Positions 1 through 8,385 are shown, counted from the stretch's first letter. The stretch: DNA of 22,719 nucleotides from Trachelipus rathkii (GCA_015478945.1 JABUQX010002513.1:30001-52719), one strand, 5' to 3'. Made by a program: numbers and translations. The notes: a model not told the origin generated them from the letters alone.

Positions 1-48
1 TGGTACGCATTCCAACATTGAACACCTACACACGTGGCGCTGTGCCGC

Positions 49-106
49 ACACAACCACACAACCACCACACACACCACACACACACACCACACACACACA
101 CACACT
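49..106. repeat. (CA)n microsatellite
   Basis: An imperfect CA-dinucleotide run interrupted by CCA. The matching place in the inverted right arm (about 11820-11862) holds a GT run. Confidence 0.9.
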
Positions 107-218
107 TACACTTATAAACACATTCACTATGACAACTTACATTACCCATAACACTTACATTTACACTTATTTACACACGTGCGCGTGCGCCACACACATA
201 CACACCCTTGACAGATAA

Positions 219-242
219 CCATGGGTCCATTTTTGCCCACGG
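219..242. repeat. Short palindrome, GGGTC-A/T-GCCC type, copy 1
   Basis: A CCATGGGTC half-site faces a GCCCACGG half-site across an A/T-rich core. It is one of at least eight copies of the same palindrome in this window (see 11567-12165). In these copies a conserved CCATGG lies on one side and CGTG or CACG on the other, which makes the motif oriented despite its symmetry. Confidence 0.6.
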
Positions 243-332
243 TAATTTTTTTGTCCTTCCTTTTGGGACTTAGCCCTTTTTGATGTCTTAACCTTGTTTG
301 GACCATGATATTTCGGACTTACTTGCCATATA

Positions 333-355
333 CCATGGGTCAATTTTGACCCACG
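333..355. repeat. Short palindrome, GGGTCAATTTTGACCC, copy 2
   Basis: This is the most perfect copy: GGGTCAA is followed by TTGACCC, with CCATGG outside on the left and ACG on the right. It lies 114 bp from copy 1. The same spacing (120 bp) separates the mirror-image pair at 11567 and 11687, so the unit was duplicated as a pair. Confidence 0.7.
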
Positions 356-431
356 CTAACTTGTGGCTTTGATGGTTCCCAATTACCGTAAGAAGTATCT
401 AGTGATGTTCTATTAGTTTTCTATGAGTATT

Positions 432-585
432 AGATGAGTGCCAGGTGAGTTGCCAGGTGAGTGCCAAGTGAGTTGCCAATGAGTGCCAATGAGTTGCCAA
501 GTGAGTGCCAATGAGTGCCAAGTGGAGTGCCACATAGTGCCAAGTGAGTGCCGCATAAGTGCCAACTTGAGTTGCCACTTTTTGC
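432..585. repeat. Minisatellite, unit about GAGTGCCAAGT
   Basis: About 14 tandem units of 10-12 bp vary between GAGTGCCAAGT, GAGTTGCCAGGT and GAGTGCCAAT. The corresponding part of the right arm (about 11235-11490) is not a clean array. It only retains scattered pieces such as CTCACTTGGCC and TGCACTCATTTTGTGCCC, so one arm has either expanded or decayed. Confidence 0.8.
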
Positions 586-844
586 AAGTCTTTTCTAGCC
601 TCCTGAGCCCGAATAGCCCTAATATGGGGGTTGTCTACCCCTAGGTTATTAAGTATGAGGATTCGAATTGGGTGTATATTACAAGTTGTTAGGATGCTTC
701 CTACTATGAGTTAGTCTTTTTTAAACACATACATCCACACTATGACACTTATAAGCGCTTACACTCTCCATAGGACACCTACATTAAACCATATACCACT
801 TACACTCACACCCACACGCAGATGCACTTACACTTACACTCACA

Positions 845-1075
845 CACTCGATATTTGGATTTTGAAGCCTCAACTTTGATGCCTCAACTTGATGCCTCAA
901 CTTTGATGCCCTCAGCATTGATGCCCCAACTTTGATGCTCCATCATAAATGCCTCCAGCATTGATGCCCAACTGGAAGTGGCGTCTTGATGACCGTCATT
1001 CTTTGATGCCGTCATCTTTGAGACCATCTATATTGATGATTCATCTTTGATCGACAAACATCTTTGCATGGCTCG
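845..1075 (+). repeat. GATGCCTCAACTTT minisatellite, left-arm copy
   Basis: Degenerate tandem units of about 14-17 bp built on TTGATGCCTCAAC and TTGATGCCCCAGC. The array ends in a recognisable tail (ATATTGATGATTCATCTTTGA). Related arrays lie at 4600-4860 in the same orientation and 8160-8385 in the opposite orientation. Unit variants differ between the arrays, so they have diverged independently. Confidence 0.85.
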
Positions 1076-1107
1076 ATCTCTACCCTACAGCATAAAGACA
1101 GAGTTAA

Positions 1108-1240
1108 TATTAATGTCTAACCTATGTTTATAAAGCTGATCAACCAGACGCAGCAGATTCTCTCCGCGTTGAAGTCCCACGGGAACCCGCACCACAGGTG
1201 CGACCCACGCGCGAATGAAAAATATATATTCTATAAGTCA
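1108..1240 (-). repeat. GC-rich module, copy 1 (of 4)
   Basis: On the minus strand this reads, in order: an AT tract, TTCATTCGCGCG, GCACCTGTGGTGCGG, GGGACTTCAACGCGG, a CTGCGTCTGGTTGATCAGC tract, then TTATAAACATAGG. Copies 2-4 (4005-4165, 5105-5330, 8018-8120) share the TTCATTCGC start, the GCACCTG(C/T)GGGTG core and the CTGGTGRTYAGCTTATAA end. It stands out by G+C content from its AT-rich surroundings. No coding potential is seen. Confidence 0.75.
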
Positions 1241-1498
1241 TTCATTTTTATTCATACTTAAACATTTTTAGTAAAAACATTTTCGCGAACCTAAAACTGG
1301 AACTCATTACACTATTATTTAAACATATATTTATTAACATTATTTTTACTTAAATACTTTTTACTTAATACTTTTTAATTTATAAATTTTAAATTGGATG
1401 TAAGAAGAAAAAAAACCAGAGTGCGTCTGATATATAAACATTTTTTATTTACTAAACTTGTACGAAATTTTATTACAAACATTAACATTACATATACC

Positions 1499-2060
1499 TT
1501 AAAAGCAGTAAATCAGTAAATCAATAAAGGTGTAACCTAACACAAGAGGGGATTAGTATGCTTTTGTTTTTACTGCTTTACTGCTTGTTAACTATGTTTT
1601 ACTGCTTTAACTCAGTTTTACTGTTTACTTATATGTTTTATTGCTTTAACTCACATATTTATTTAACATTACATACCTTAAAGCAGTAAATCAGTAAATC
1701 AATAGAGGTGTTACCTAACACACCTAGGGGGGATTAGTATGCTTTTGTTTTACTGCTTTACTGCTTTAACTCATGTTTTACTGCTTTAACTCTCATGTTT
1801 ACTGCTTTAACTTTCTGCTTTACTGCTTTAACTCACTACTTTACAGATATTTAATTACCTTAAAGCAGTAAATCAGTAAATCATAGAGGTGTGACCTAAC
1901 ACCAAGGGGGGGATTAGTATATGCTTTTGTTTTACTGTTTACTGCTTTTACGCTGTTTTACGTGCTTTAACTTTCTTGCTTAGTACTGCTTTAACTTTCG
2001 CTTTACGCTTTAACTTTCTGCTTTACTGTTTAACTTTCTGCTTTACTGCTTTAACTCATA
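1499..2060 (+). repeat. Three tandem units of about 180 bp with internal hairpins (left arm)
   Basis: Units start near 1499, 1679 and 1860. Each begins TTAAAGCAGTAAATCAGTAA and contains the palindromic tract GGTGTTACCTAACACC or a variant, then a G-run, GGATTAGTATGC, and finally TTTACTGCTTTACTGCTTTAA, the inverted partner of the start. Further 16-20 bp subrepeats (TTTACTGCTTTAACTC) follow. These are the inverse of the right-arm units at 7190-7745. The third unit is badly eroded by small indels. Confidence 0.85.
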
Positions 2061-2096
2061 TTTTTATTACATTATTGTTTTTTATTTTGTTTTAAT

Positions 2097-2204
2097 ACTT
2101 TTTATTTATTTTTATTTATTTTTATTTATTTTTATTATTTTTTTTATTTTATTTTTTTTATACTTAGTGTTATTTACTTCATGCCTATTGTTATTATTAT
2201 TTAG

Positions 2205-2205
<1 letters not shown>
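2097..2205. repeat. (TTTA)n tract and module boundary
   Basis: A run of ATTTATTTTT units leads into the boundary tract ACTTAGTGTTATTTACTTC-ATGCCTATTG-TTATTATTATTTAG. That boundary tract recurs at 4300-4343 and 4476-4520 in the spacer and, inverted, at 7023-7068. Confidence 0.8.
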
Positions 2206-2240
<35 letters not shown>

Positions 2241-2285
2241 ACACACACACACACACACCACACACACACCACCACACACACATAC
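2205..2285. repeat. (CA)n microsatellite
   Basis: A CA run with CCA interruptions, the counterpart of the pure GT run at 6966-7021 in the right arm. The short minus-strand open frame here is translated repeat. Confidence 0.92.
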
Positions 2286-2470
2286 ATTACCATTACAGTA
2301 TACACACTTCACTATGACCACTTATCACACATCACTATGACACTTACATTTTACCCATAAGACATTTACATTTACACTTATACACATGCGGTCCCACACA
2401 CATTCACTATTATACCCATACGCACAATGACTATGATACTAACAATCAGCCATAGACACTAACATTTACA
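2286..2470. repeat. Minisatellite of CACTATGACACTTACATTTACACTTA-type units
   Basis: Diverged units made of CACTATGACACTTA, CATTTACACTTATACACA and CATAGACACTTA. The inverted equivalent is 6780-6965, where the same pieces read TAAGTGTCATAGTGAATGTG. Confidence 0.7.
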
Positions 2471-2480
2471 CTTACACTCA

Positions 2481-2591
2481 CACACAGATTTACTTACACT
2501 CAAACAGATTTACTTACACTCACACAGATTTACTTACACTCACACACAGATTTACTTACACACACAGATTTACTTACACTTGCACACAGAT

Positions 2592-2633
<42 letters not shown>

Positions 2634-2640
2634 ACCCCCG
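2481..2640. repeat. 18-20 bp minisatellite (CACAGATTTACTTACACT) with trailing (CA)n
   Basis: About six tandem units of ACTCACACAGATTTACTTAC, then a CA run from about 2597. The array is mirrored by 6625-6780, which shows GTAAGTAAATCTGTGTGAGT units in about the same copy number. Equal copy number in both arms points to arm duplication after the array formed. Confidence 0.85.
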
Positions 2641-2909
2641 CACACTCACTTACACACATTTAACGTATAATTTATTAAAACTTTATGTTTTAATTTAAAC
2701 ACGTACATTTATTATACTCATTCAAATATAAACTAAAATTATTTCAAAGTGTTCTTAAAAACTTCTATAATAAATCATCATTATCTTTGAACAAAGAATT
2801 ATTTATTAACTGTTTTACTATTTGTTTATAAATTTTATAACTATCAGTTTTAAAATAACTTTTACTAAATTTATGAAATTTTATTTAAAAACATATTTTT
2901 TACGTACCT

Positions 2910-3049
2910 AAAGCAATAAATCAGTAATCAGTCAAGGGGAAAAAAAAAACAGCCCCACGCCAAAGGGGAGGCCCCAACCCCCTTTTTTCATTACCCATTT
3001 TTTTCCCCAAAAGCTATGCCACGTTTTGTTCTATTGACTTACTGCTTTA
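2910..3049 (+). repeat. Diverged relative of the 180-bp hairpin unit (left arm)
   Basis: Starts CTAAAGCAATAAATCAGT and ends TTGACTTACTGCTTTA, the same inverted stem sequences as the 180-bp units, but the loop is unrelated to theirs. The loop here (about 2936-3015) is a string of homopolymers and is roughly 40-50 bp longer than the matching loop at 6278-6329. That suggests a base-calling or consensus problem rather than biology. Confidence 0.65.
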
Positions 3050-3239
3050 CATCATCTTTAACCATTGTAAAAAGTTATTTAAAATAACAAAAACAGTTCT
3101 TCTCTTGCTAACATAACATGTATTTTTATTAAAAATCATTCTAAGTTTGTTATTTAAACAATAACCCAATTATCACTTTACATTTTATATTTATTCACTC
3201 GATGTAACTTAAAAATATTTTCAAGAGTTTTTTTTAAAT

Positions 3240-4004
3240 AATTCGGGTTTTCTTATTTATTATTATTATATTCTCTATGTACATTGACCAATCCATCACG
3301 AGAAAACACAACAACCCGAACTCCTTACAGATACGAAACTGACCTCTCTCTGTAAATGTGTTGAAATAACTACATTAGGTCTAAATTTTAGGATGAATCT
3401 TTTTTGTAACCCGAGGCGATTTAGCCTAATTCCAGGTTCAAATATATTTCAAACCGACCTTTTTCTGTAAAATGTGGTGCATAACTACGTTAGGCCTAAT
3501 TTAGGCCTAAATTTAGGATAAGCCTTTTTGTAGACGGGCTAATTAATCCTAATACCAGGTCAAAAAAGGTAATTCCCGTATAGACAAGAATTAATTGTTA
3601 TTATTAATTTTTAATATTATTCAAACTGAACATGCTGGATCGGAAAGATCCTTTAAGCAGGTAAAAGGAAATGTTTTCCTTTACTTGTGATGGTCGGGGT
3701 AATCCTTACTCTATATGACCTCGTATGTGATTGCTCGAGAATTATTTTATCGTCTTTTGAAAATTAACGTTGTTCTTTAAACTTGTATTTTGAGCAGGTG
3801 AGGTGTTTGTTTTATTATCTTTTAGACCCAAAACTCATTTTAAAAAATCTTAGTCATTTTAGCTGTTAAGCGGTGCACAAGTTTATCTGATTTGTAATAA
3901 AAGTGTTTTATTTTTACTAAAGTGTATATCATATATGTATAAATATTACTTGACGTAAGTTCTTAATTTCACTAGAATAGATAATAATAATCCACCTAGT
4001 TCAT
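3240..4004 (+). repeat. Arm segment with an internal ~120-bp direct duplication
   Basis: Two related tracts follow one another, about 3375-3445 and 3490-3565. Each runs TTAGG(T/C)CTAAATTTAGGAT, then CTTTTTTGTA, then a CC(A/C)GG-GATTTAGCC or GGGCTAATTAATCC tract, then CCAGGTC. A tandem palindrome built on CCTAAATTTAGG lies at about 3505-3530. GGATCGGAAAGATCC (3638-3652) is a small hairpin also present in the right arm near 5665. No coding frame was found. Confidence 0.75.
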
Positions 4005-4165
4005 AAGCAAACCACCAGGGCTCAGCATGAGCCCCACCCGCAAGGGCAGCCAACCCCGCACCCGCAGGTGCGTCCCCGCCCGCCCCGCCCGGCGCGTGCG
4101 CCCGCAGGCGCAATATTTCCGCGTTCCCGCCGCCGGCGTGCGCCCCCGCAGGCGCATTAATTGTC
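4005..4165 (-). repeat. GC-rich module, copy 2
   Basis: Minus-strand order: GCGCCTGCGGGGGCGCACGC repeats, GGAAATATTGCGCC, the GCACCTGCGGGTGCGGGG core, then CTCATGCTGAGCCCTGGTGG and a TTATGAAC end. It is the mirror of copy 3 (5105-5330) but carries fewer internal GCGCCTGCGGGCGC repeats and lacks the TTCATTCGC start. Both strands are open through it because of its composition. The peptides are Arg/Pro/Ala-rich and have no family signature. Confidence 0.8.
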
Positions 4166-4170
4166 CGCTG

Positions 4171-4595
4171 CGAATTTATTATTCTAGAACACACCATACA
4201 CACACACCCCACATACACACACACACACACACCCGCACCCACACACACACACATAACGCTTAATTTATTTAAAAACATTATTTTTATTTTATTATTATTA
4301 CCTTAGTGTTATGTTACTTCATGCCTATTGTTTTTATTTAGAACACACACATACACAAAACACACACGCACACATACACACACAACACATACACACACAC
4401 ACACACTCACACGCACACTCACTTACACATATAGCGTATAATTATTTAAAAACATTTTATTTTAATTTCATATTTACTTAGTGTTATTTTACTTCATGCT
4501 ATTGTTATTATTATTTAGAACACACATGCACACACACACACAACACACAACACACACACACACATACACACTTACACATACGCACCCATCCACTC
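4171..4595 (+). repeat. Spacer of the palindrome: tandem CA-module units
   Basis: Two tandem units of about 180 bp (from about 4253 and 4431). Each has AACGCTTAATTTATTTAAAA or a related start, the boundary tract CTTAGTGTTA...ATGCCTATTG...TTTAGAACACAC, and then a CA-rich run. The same module sits at 2140-2330 and in reverse at 6960-7080. The spacer is therefore built from arm material in left-arm orientation, not from unrelated DNA. Confidence 0.75.
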
Positions 4596-4599
4596 GATA

Positions 4600-4860
4600 T
4601 TTTTGATGCCTCAACCTTGATGCCTCAGCTTTTGATGCCTTAACTTTGATGCCTCAGTTATTGATTGCCCCTTCAACTTTGATGCCCCAGCTTTTTTGAT
4701 GCCTCAACTGTTGATACCTCAGCTTTTGATGCCTCAGCTTTGTGCCTCAACTTTAATAACTTAGCTTTGGTACCTCAGCTTTAGTGGTTCATCTTTGATG
4801 ACTCTTCTTTGATGAAGTCATATTTGATACCACCTATATTGAGGATTCATCTTTTAAGCA
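4600..4860 (+). repeat. GATGCCTCAACTTT minisatellite, spacer copy
   Basis: Degenerate units TTTGATGCCTCAACTT and TTTGATGCCTCAGCTT, ending in ATATTGAGGATTCATCTTTTA, the same tail as the array at 845-1075 and in the same orientation. It has no inverted partner at the mirrored position, so it is part of the asymmetric spacer. Confidence 0.85.
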
Positions 4861-4989
4861 GTTACACTTACCATAGACACTTAACACTTACACTTCTACA
4901 CACATACACTATATCTCTTATTCAACATACGCACATACACATAGGCTACACTTACGTTCACCCATAGACACTTACACTCACCCGCACAC
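4861..4989. repeat. Degenerate CACTTACAC minisatellite
   Basis: Interspersed ACCATAGACACTTAACACTTACACT units, related to the minisatellites at 2286-2470 and 770-840. Confidence 0.6.
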
Positions 4990-5025
4990 ACAAATATTAT
5001 ATATATAATATTATATATATATAGG

Positions 5026-5064
<39 letters not shown>

Positions 5065-5105
5065 ATATTATATATATATATAACATATATATATATATAT
5101 ATATT
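4990..5105. repeat. (TA)n microsatellite in the spacer
   Basis: Almost pure TA repeat that abuts the TTCATTCGC start of GC-rich module copy 3. A TA-rich tract also abuts this start in copy 4 (8005-8020) and copy 1 (1221-1233), so it may belong to the module. Such self-complementary tracts are frequent long-read error sites. Confidence 0.9.
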
Positions 5106-5330
5106 TCATTCGCACGGGAATATTGCGGCCTGCGGGCGCACGCGGCGTGCGGGTAACGCGGGATTTGCGCCTGCGGGCGCACGCGGCGGGCGGGAACGCG
5201 GAAATATTGTGCGCCTGCGGCGCACGCGGCGGGCGGGACGCGGCGGGACGCACCTGCGGGTGTGGGGTTGCTTGCCTTTGCGGGTGCGCTCATGCTGAGC
5301 CCTGGTGGTTAGCTTATAAACTAGTGAATT
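5105..5330 (+). repeat. GC-rich module, copy 3 (longest)
   Basis: Order: TTTCATTCGCACGGG, three tandem units of roughly 45-50 bp built on GCCTGCGGGCGCACGCGGCG followed by a GGGAACGCGGAAATATTG-like tract, the GCACCTGCGGGTGTGGGG core, GCTCATGCTGAGC, CCTGGTGGTTAGCTTATAAA. The GC content is extreme against flanks that are largely A/T. CpG is dense and apparently little eroded, while the surroundings are CpG-poor. Open frames on both strands reflect composition. Confidence 0.85.
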
Positions 5331-6070
5331 AATTATTATCTATTATAGTGAAACAATATTATTCCTCAATGTAAGTATTTATTATAAATATGATATACAC
5401 TTAGTAAAAATAAAACACTTTTAATACAAATCAGATAACTGGCGCACCGCTTAACAGCTAAAATTGACTATGATTTTAAATGAGTTTGGGGGGTCTATAA
5501 GATAATAAAACACACACCTGCTCAAATACAAGTTTAAAGAACAACGTTAATTTTCAAAAGACGATAAAATAATTTTCGACCAATCACATACGAGGTCATA
5601 TAGAGATAAGGATTACCCCGACCAATCACAAGTAAGAAAACATTTCCTTTTTACCTGCTTAAAGGATCTTACCGATCCAGCATGTTTCAGTTTGAAATAT
5701 ATTTATAAAAATAATAATAACAATGATTCTTGTCTATACGGGAATTACCTTTGACCTGGTATTAGGATTAAATTAGCCCGTCTACAAAAAGGGCTTTTAT
5801 CCTAAATTTAGGCCTAAATTTAGGCCTAACGTAGTTATTGCACAACATTAAAGAAAAAGGTCAGTTTGAAAATATATTTTGACCTGGAATAAGGCTTAAA
5901 ATCGCCCCGGGTTACAAAAAAGGATTATCCTAAATTTTAGACCTAAAGTAGTTATTTCAACACATTTTTTACAGAGAAGGTCAAGTTTCGTATCTGTAAG
6001 GAGTGCGGTTGTTGTGTTTTCTCGTGATGGATTGTCAATGTACATAGAGAATAATAATAATAATAATAAA
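5331..6070 (-). repeat. Right-arm partner of the duplicated segment
   Basis: Mirror of 3240-4004. The two internal ~120-bp repeats are at about 5745-5835 and 5878-5960, each with a CCTGG(T/A)AT(T/A)AGG tract and a TCCTAAATTTAG tract. The palindromic CCTAAATTTAGG doublet (about 5801-5827) and a GGATC/GATCC hairpin (about 5664-5678) are conserved in position. Confidence 0.75.
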
Positions 6071-6259
6071 GAAACCCGAATTATTTAAAAAAACTTTTGA
6101 AATATTTTTAGTTAATAGTATGCGAATAATATAAATGTAAGTGAATAATTGTTATTTTTAAATAAAAACTTAGAATGATTTGAATAAAATACATGTTATG
6201 TTAGCAGAGACGAACTTATTTTGTTATTTTTATACCTTATTACATGGCTAAAGATGATG

Positions 6260-6353
6260 TAAAGCAGTAAGTCAATAGAACAAAACGTGGCATAGCTTGG
6301 TGTAGAGGGGTGCTAGGGGCTGACCTTACTGATTTATTGATTTATTGCTTTAA
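6260..6353 (-). repeat. Diverged hairpin unit, right arm
   Basis: TAAAGCAGTAAGTCAATA at 6260-6277 can pair with TGATTTATTGATTTATTGCT at 6330-6349, closing a loop of about 50 bp that shares almost nothing with the loop of the 180-bp units except a G-run and GCTAGGGGC. The stem is the same as in the units 1 kb away. The left-arm partner is 2910-3049. Confidence 0.7.
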
Positions 6354-6627
6354 GGTACGTAAAATATATGTTTTTTAATAAAATTTCATAAAATTTTAGT
6401 AAAAGTTATTTTAAAACTTGATAGTTATAAAATTTATAAACAAAAAGTATTAACAGTTAATAATAAATTCTTTGTTCAAAGATAATGATTGATTTATTAT
6501 AGAAGTTTTAAGAAACTTTGAAATAATTTTAGTTATATTTGAATGACTAATATAAATGTACGTGTTTAATTAAAACATAAAATGTTTTAATAAATTATAC
6601 GTTATAAAGTAAAGAGAGAGAGCGGGG

Positions 6628-6629
6628 GT

Positions 6630-6665
<36 letters not shown>

Positions 6666-6965
6666 CTGTGTGCAAGTGTAAGTAAATCTGTGTGTGTGTA
6701 AGTAAATCTGTGTGTGAGTGTAAGTAAATCTGTGTGAGTGTAAGTAAATCTGTGTGAGTGTAAGTAAATCTGTGTGTGTGAGTGTAAATGTAAGTGTCTA
6801 TGGACAAATGTGAAGTGTCATAGTGAATGTGTGTGTATAAGTGTCATAGTGAATGTGTGTATAAGTGCAAATGTGTGTATAAGTGTAAATGTAAGTGTCT
6901 ATGGGTAAATGTAAGTGTCATAGTGAATGTGTGGTGTATAAGTGTCATAGTGAATGTGTGTATAT
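6628..6965. repeat. GT run and 18-20 bp minisatellites (right arm)
   Basis: A (GT)n run at 6628-6661 is followed by six or so units of GTGTGAGTGTAAGTAAATCT to about 6785, then units of TAAGTGTCATAGTGAATGTG and TAAGTGTCTATGG to 6965. This is the inverse of 2286-2640. Confidence 0.85.

Positions 6966-7021
<56 letters not shown>
6966..7021. repeat. (GT)n microsatellite
   Basis: A nearly uninterrupted GT run, mirrored by the interrupted CA run at 2205-2285. Confidence 0.95.
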
Positions 7022-7022
<1 letters not shown>

Positions 7023-7061
7023 CTAAATAATAATAACAATAGGCATGAAGTAAATAACACT

Positions 7062-7160
7062 AAGTATAATAAAAATAAAAAAATAAAAATAATAAAAATA
7101 ATAATAAAAATAAATAAAAATAATAATAAAAATAAATAAAAAGTATTAAAACAAAATAAA
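7062..7160. repeat. (AAAT/AATA)n tract
   Basis: Imperfect AAATAAAAATAATA repeats, the inverse of 2097-2160. Confidence 0.8.
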
Positions 7161-7189
7161 AAAAATAATGTTAATAAATATATGAGTTA

Positions 7190-7745
7190 AAAGAACTAAA
7201 GCAGAAAGTTAAAACAGTAAAGCAGATTAAAGCAGTAAAGCAGAAAGTTAAAGCAGTAAAGCAGAAAGTTAAAGCAGTAAAACATGAGTTAAAGCAGTAA
7301 AGCAGTAAAACAAAAGCATACTAATCCCCCCCTTGGTGTTAGGTCACACCTCTATTGATTTACTGATTTACTGTTTTAAGGTATGTAATGTTAATAAATA
7401 TGTGAGTTAAAGCAGTAAAACATATGAGTTAAAGCAGTAAAACATGAGTTAAAGCAGTAAAACATGAGTTAAAGCAGTAAAGCAGTAAAACAAAAGCATA
7501 CTAATCCCCCCCTAGGTGTTAGGTAACACCTCTATTGATTTACTGATTTACTGCTTTAAGGTATGTAATGTTAATAAATATGTGAGTTAAAGCAGTAAAA
7601 CATATAAGTTAAAACAGTAAAACATGAGTTAAAGCAGTAAAACATGAGTTAAAGCAGTAAAGCAGTAAAACAAAAGCATACTAATCCCCCCTAGGTGTTA
7701 GGTTACACCTTTATTGATTTACTGATTTACTGCTTTAAGGTATGT
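7190..7745 (-). repeat. Three tandem 180-bp units with nested hairpins (right arm)
   Basis: Each unit has three to four 20-bp subrepeats (ATGAGTTAAAGCAGTAAAAC or, in the first unit, AGTTAAAGCAGTAAAGCAGA), then AAAGCATACTAATCCCCCC, then GGTGTTAGGTAACACC, then TATTGATTTACTGATTTACT. TTAAAGCAGTAAAGCAGTAA and the inverted TTTACTGATTTACTGCTTTAA can form a stem of about 21 bp with one or two mismatches: 7289-7309 with 7359-7379, 7469-7489 with 7539-7559, and 7649-7669 with 7718-7738. Inside the ~50-bp loop a second palindrome (GGTGTTA-GG-TAACACC) is perfect only in the middle copy (7515-7530). Both outer stem ends carry TTAA. Confidence 0.9.
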
Positions 7746-8017
7746 AATGTTAATGTTTTTAATAAAATTTCGTACAGTTGTAGTAAAATAAAATGTTTAT
7801 ATATCAGGCACTCTGTTTTTTTTCTTCTTACATACAATTTTTTAAAAATTTATAAATTAAAAAGTATTAAGTAAAAAGTATTAAGTAAAAATAATGTTAA
7901 TAAATATATGTGTTAAATAATAGGTCTGTAATGAGTTACAGTTTTAGGTTCGCGAAAATGTTTTTAATAAAAAATGTTTAAGTATGAAATAAAAATGAAT
8001 GACTTATAGTATATATA

Positions 8018-8120
8018 TATTTTTCATTCGCGCGGTGGGTCGCACCTGTGGGTGCGGGTTCGTGGGACTTCACGCGGAGAGATCATGCTGCGTCCTGGTG
8101 ATCAGCTTATAACATAGGTT
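8018..8120 (+). repeat. GC-rich module, copy 4
   Basis: Order: TTTTCATTCGCGCGG, TGGGTCGCACCTGTGGGTGC, GGGACTTCACGCGGAG, GATCATGCTGCGTCCTGGTG, ATCAGCTTATAACATAGG. It is the mirror of copy 1 (1108-1240). It is the short form of the module, without the GCGCCTGCGGGCGC tandem units of copies 2 and 3. Confidence 0.75.
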
Positions 8121-8159
8121 AGACATTAATATTAACTCTGTTCTTTGATGTAGGGTAGA

Positions 8160-8385
8160 GATGAGCCGTCAAAGATTGATTTCATCAAAGTTGAATCATC
8201 AATATAGATGGTCTCCAAAAGATGACGGCCCATCAAAGATGGAGTCATCAAGACGAACCTTTCAAGTTGAGGCATCAATGCTGGGGCATTTATGTTGAAG
8301 CATCAAAGTTGGGGCATCAATGCTGAGGGATTTATGCTTCTTTGAATAGTTGAGGCATCAAAGTTGACGCATTCAAAGTATCGAG
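8160..8385 (-). repeat. GATGCCTCAACTTT minisatellite, inverted copy
   Basis: Units read TTGAGGCATCAAAGTTG and TTGGGGCATCAATGCTG on the plus strand. It is the mirror of 845-1075 and lies in the expected place in the right arm. Confidence 0.85.

Larger units (their letters stand above)
1..755 (+). repeat. Outer left arm of the giant inverted repeat (truncated by window start)
   Basis: Read as its reverse complement, this segment matches 11041-11912 in order: the tract near 23-38 pairs with the GTGTAGGTGTTC tract near 11876-11888, the paired palindromes at 219-355 pair with those at 11567-11711, the ATGAGTATT tract near 425 pairs with ATACTCATAGAA near 11491, and CCTGAGCCCGAATAGCCC near 602 pairs with GGGGCTATTCGGGGGCTCAG near 11213. 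The match is still running at base 1, so the repeat continues beyond the window. The one clear block of disagreement is 430-590 against about 11235-11490. No coding frame is credible here; the open frame at 18-218 is translated CA repeat. Confidence 0.85.
756..4170 (+). repeat. Inner left arm of the giant inverted repeat
   Basis: The reverse complement runs co-linearly with 5105-8455. Anchors: CTCAGCATGAGC at 4021-4032 pairs with 5288-5299, TACCCTA at 1081-1087 pairs with 8151-8157, and ACCTACATTAAAC near 777 pairs with GTTTAATGTAGGT near 8440. The coordinate sum drifts from 9320 to 9238 between the anchors, a net indel difference of only about 80 bp over 3 kb. Stretches between named modules (1240-1498, 2660-2909, 3050-3240) are plain AT-rich DNA with no other feature that I can see. 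The arm appears noisier than its partner, with many single-base gains and losses. Confidence 0.9.

Noticed and set aside
1499..2060. CRISPR array
   Set aside because: Repeats are tandem without unique spacers of constant size, and the setting is eukaryotic repeat DNA.
3946..4278. Open frames on both strands over the GC-rich module, Arg/Pro/Ala/Gly-rich
   Set aside because: GC-rich tandem DNA lacks stops by composition, the other module copies do not keep the frame, and the ends run into CA repeat.
4997..5332. Overlapping open frames around GC-rich module copy 3
   Set aside because: Part is TA repeat giving Tyr-Ile strings and the remainder is the same compositional effect. No homology was recognised.
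6595..7030. Thr/His- and Cys/Val-rich open frames
   Set aside because: Translations of the GT run and the 18-20 bp minisatellites.
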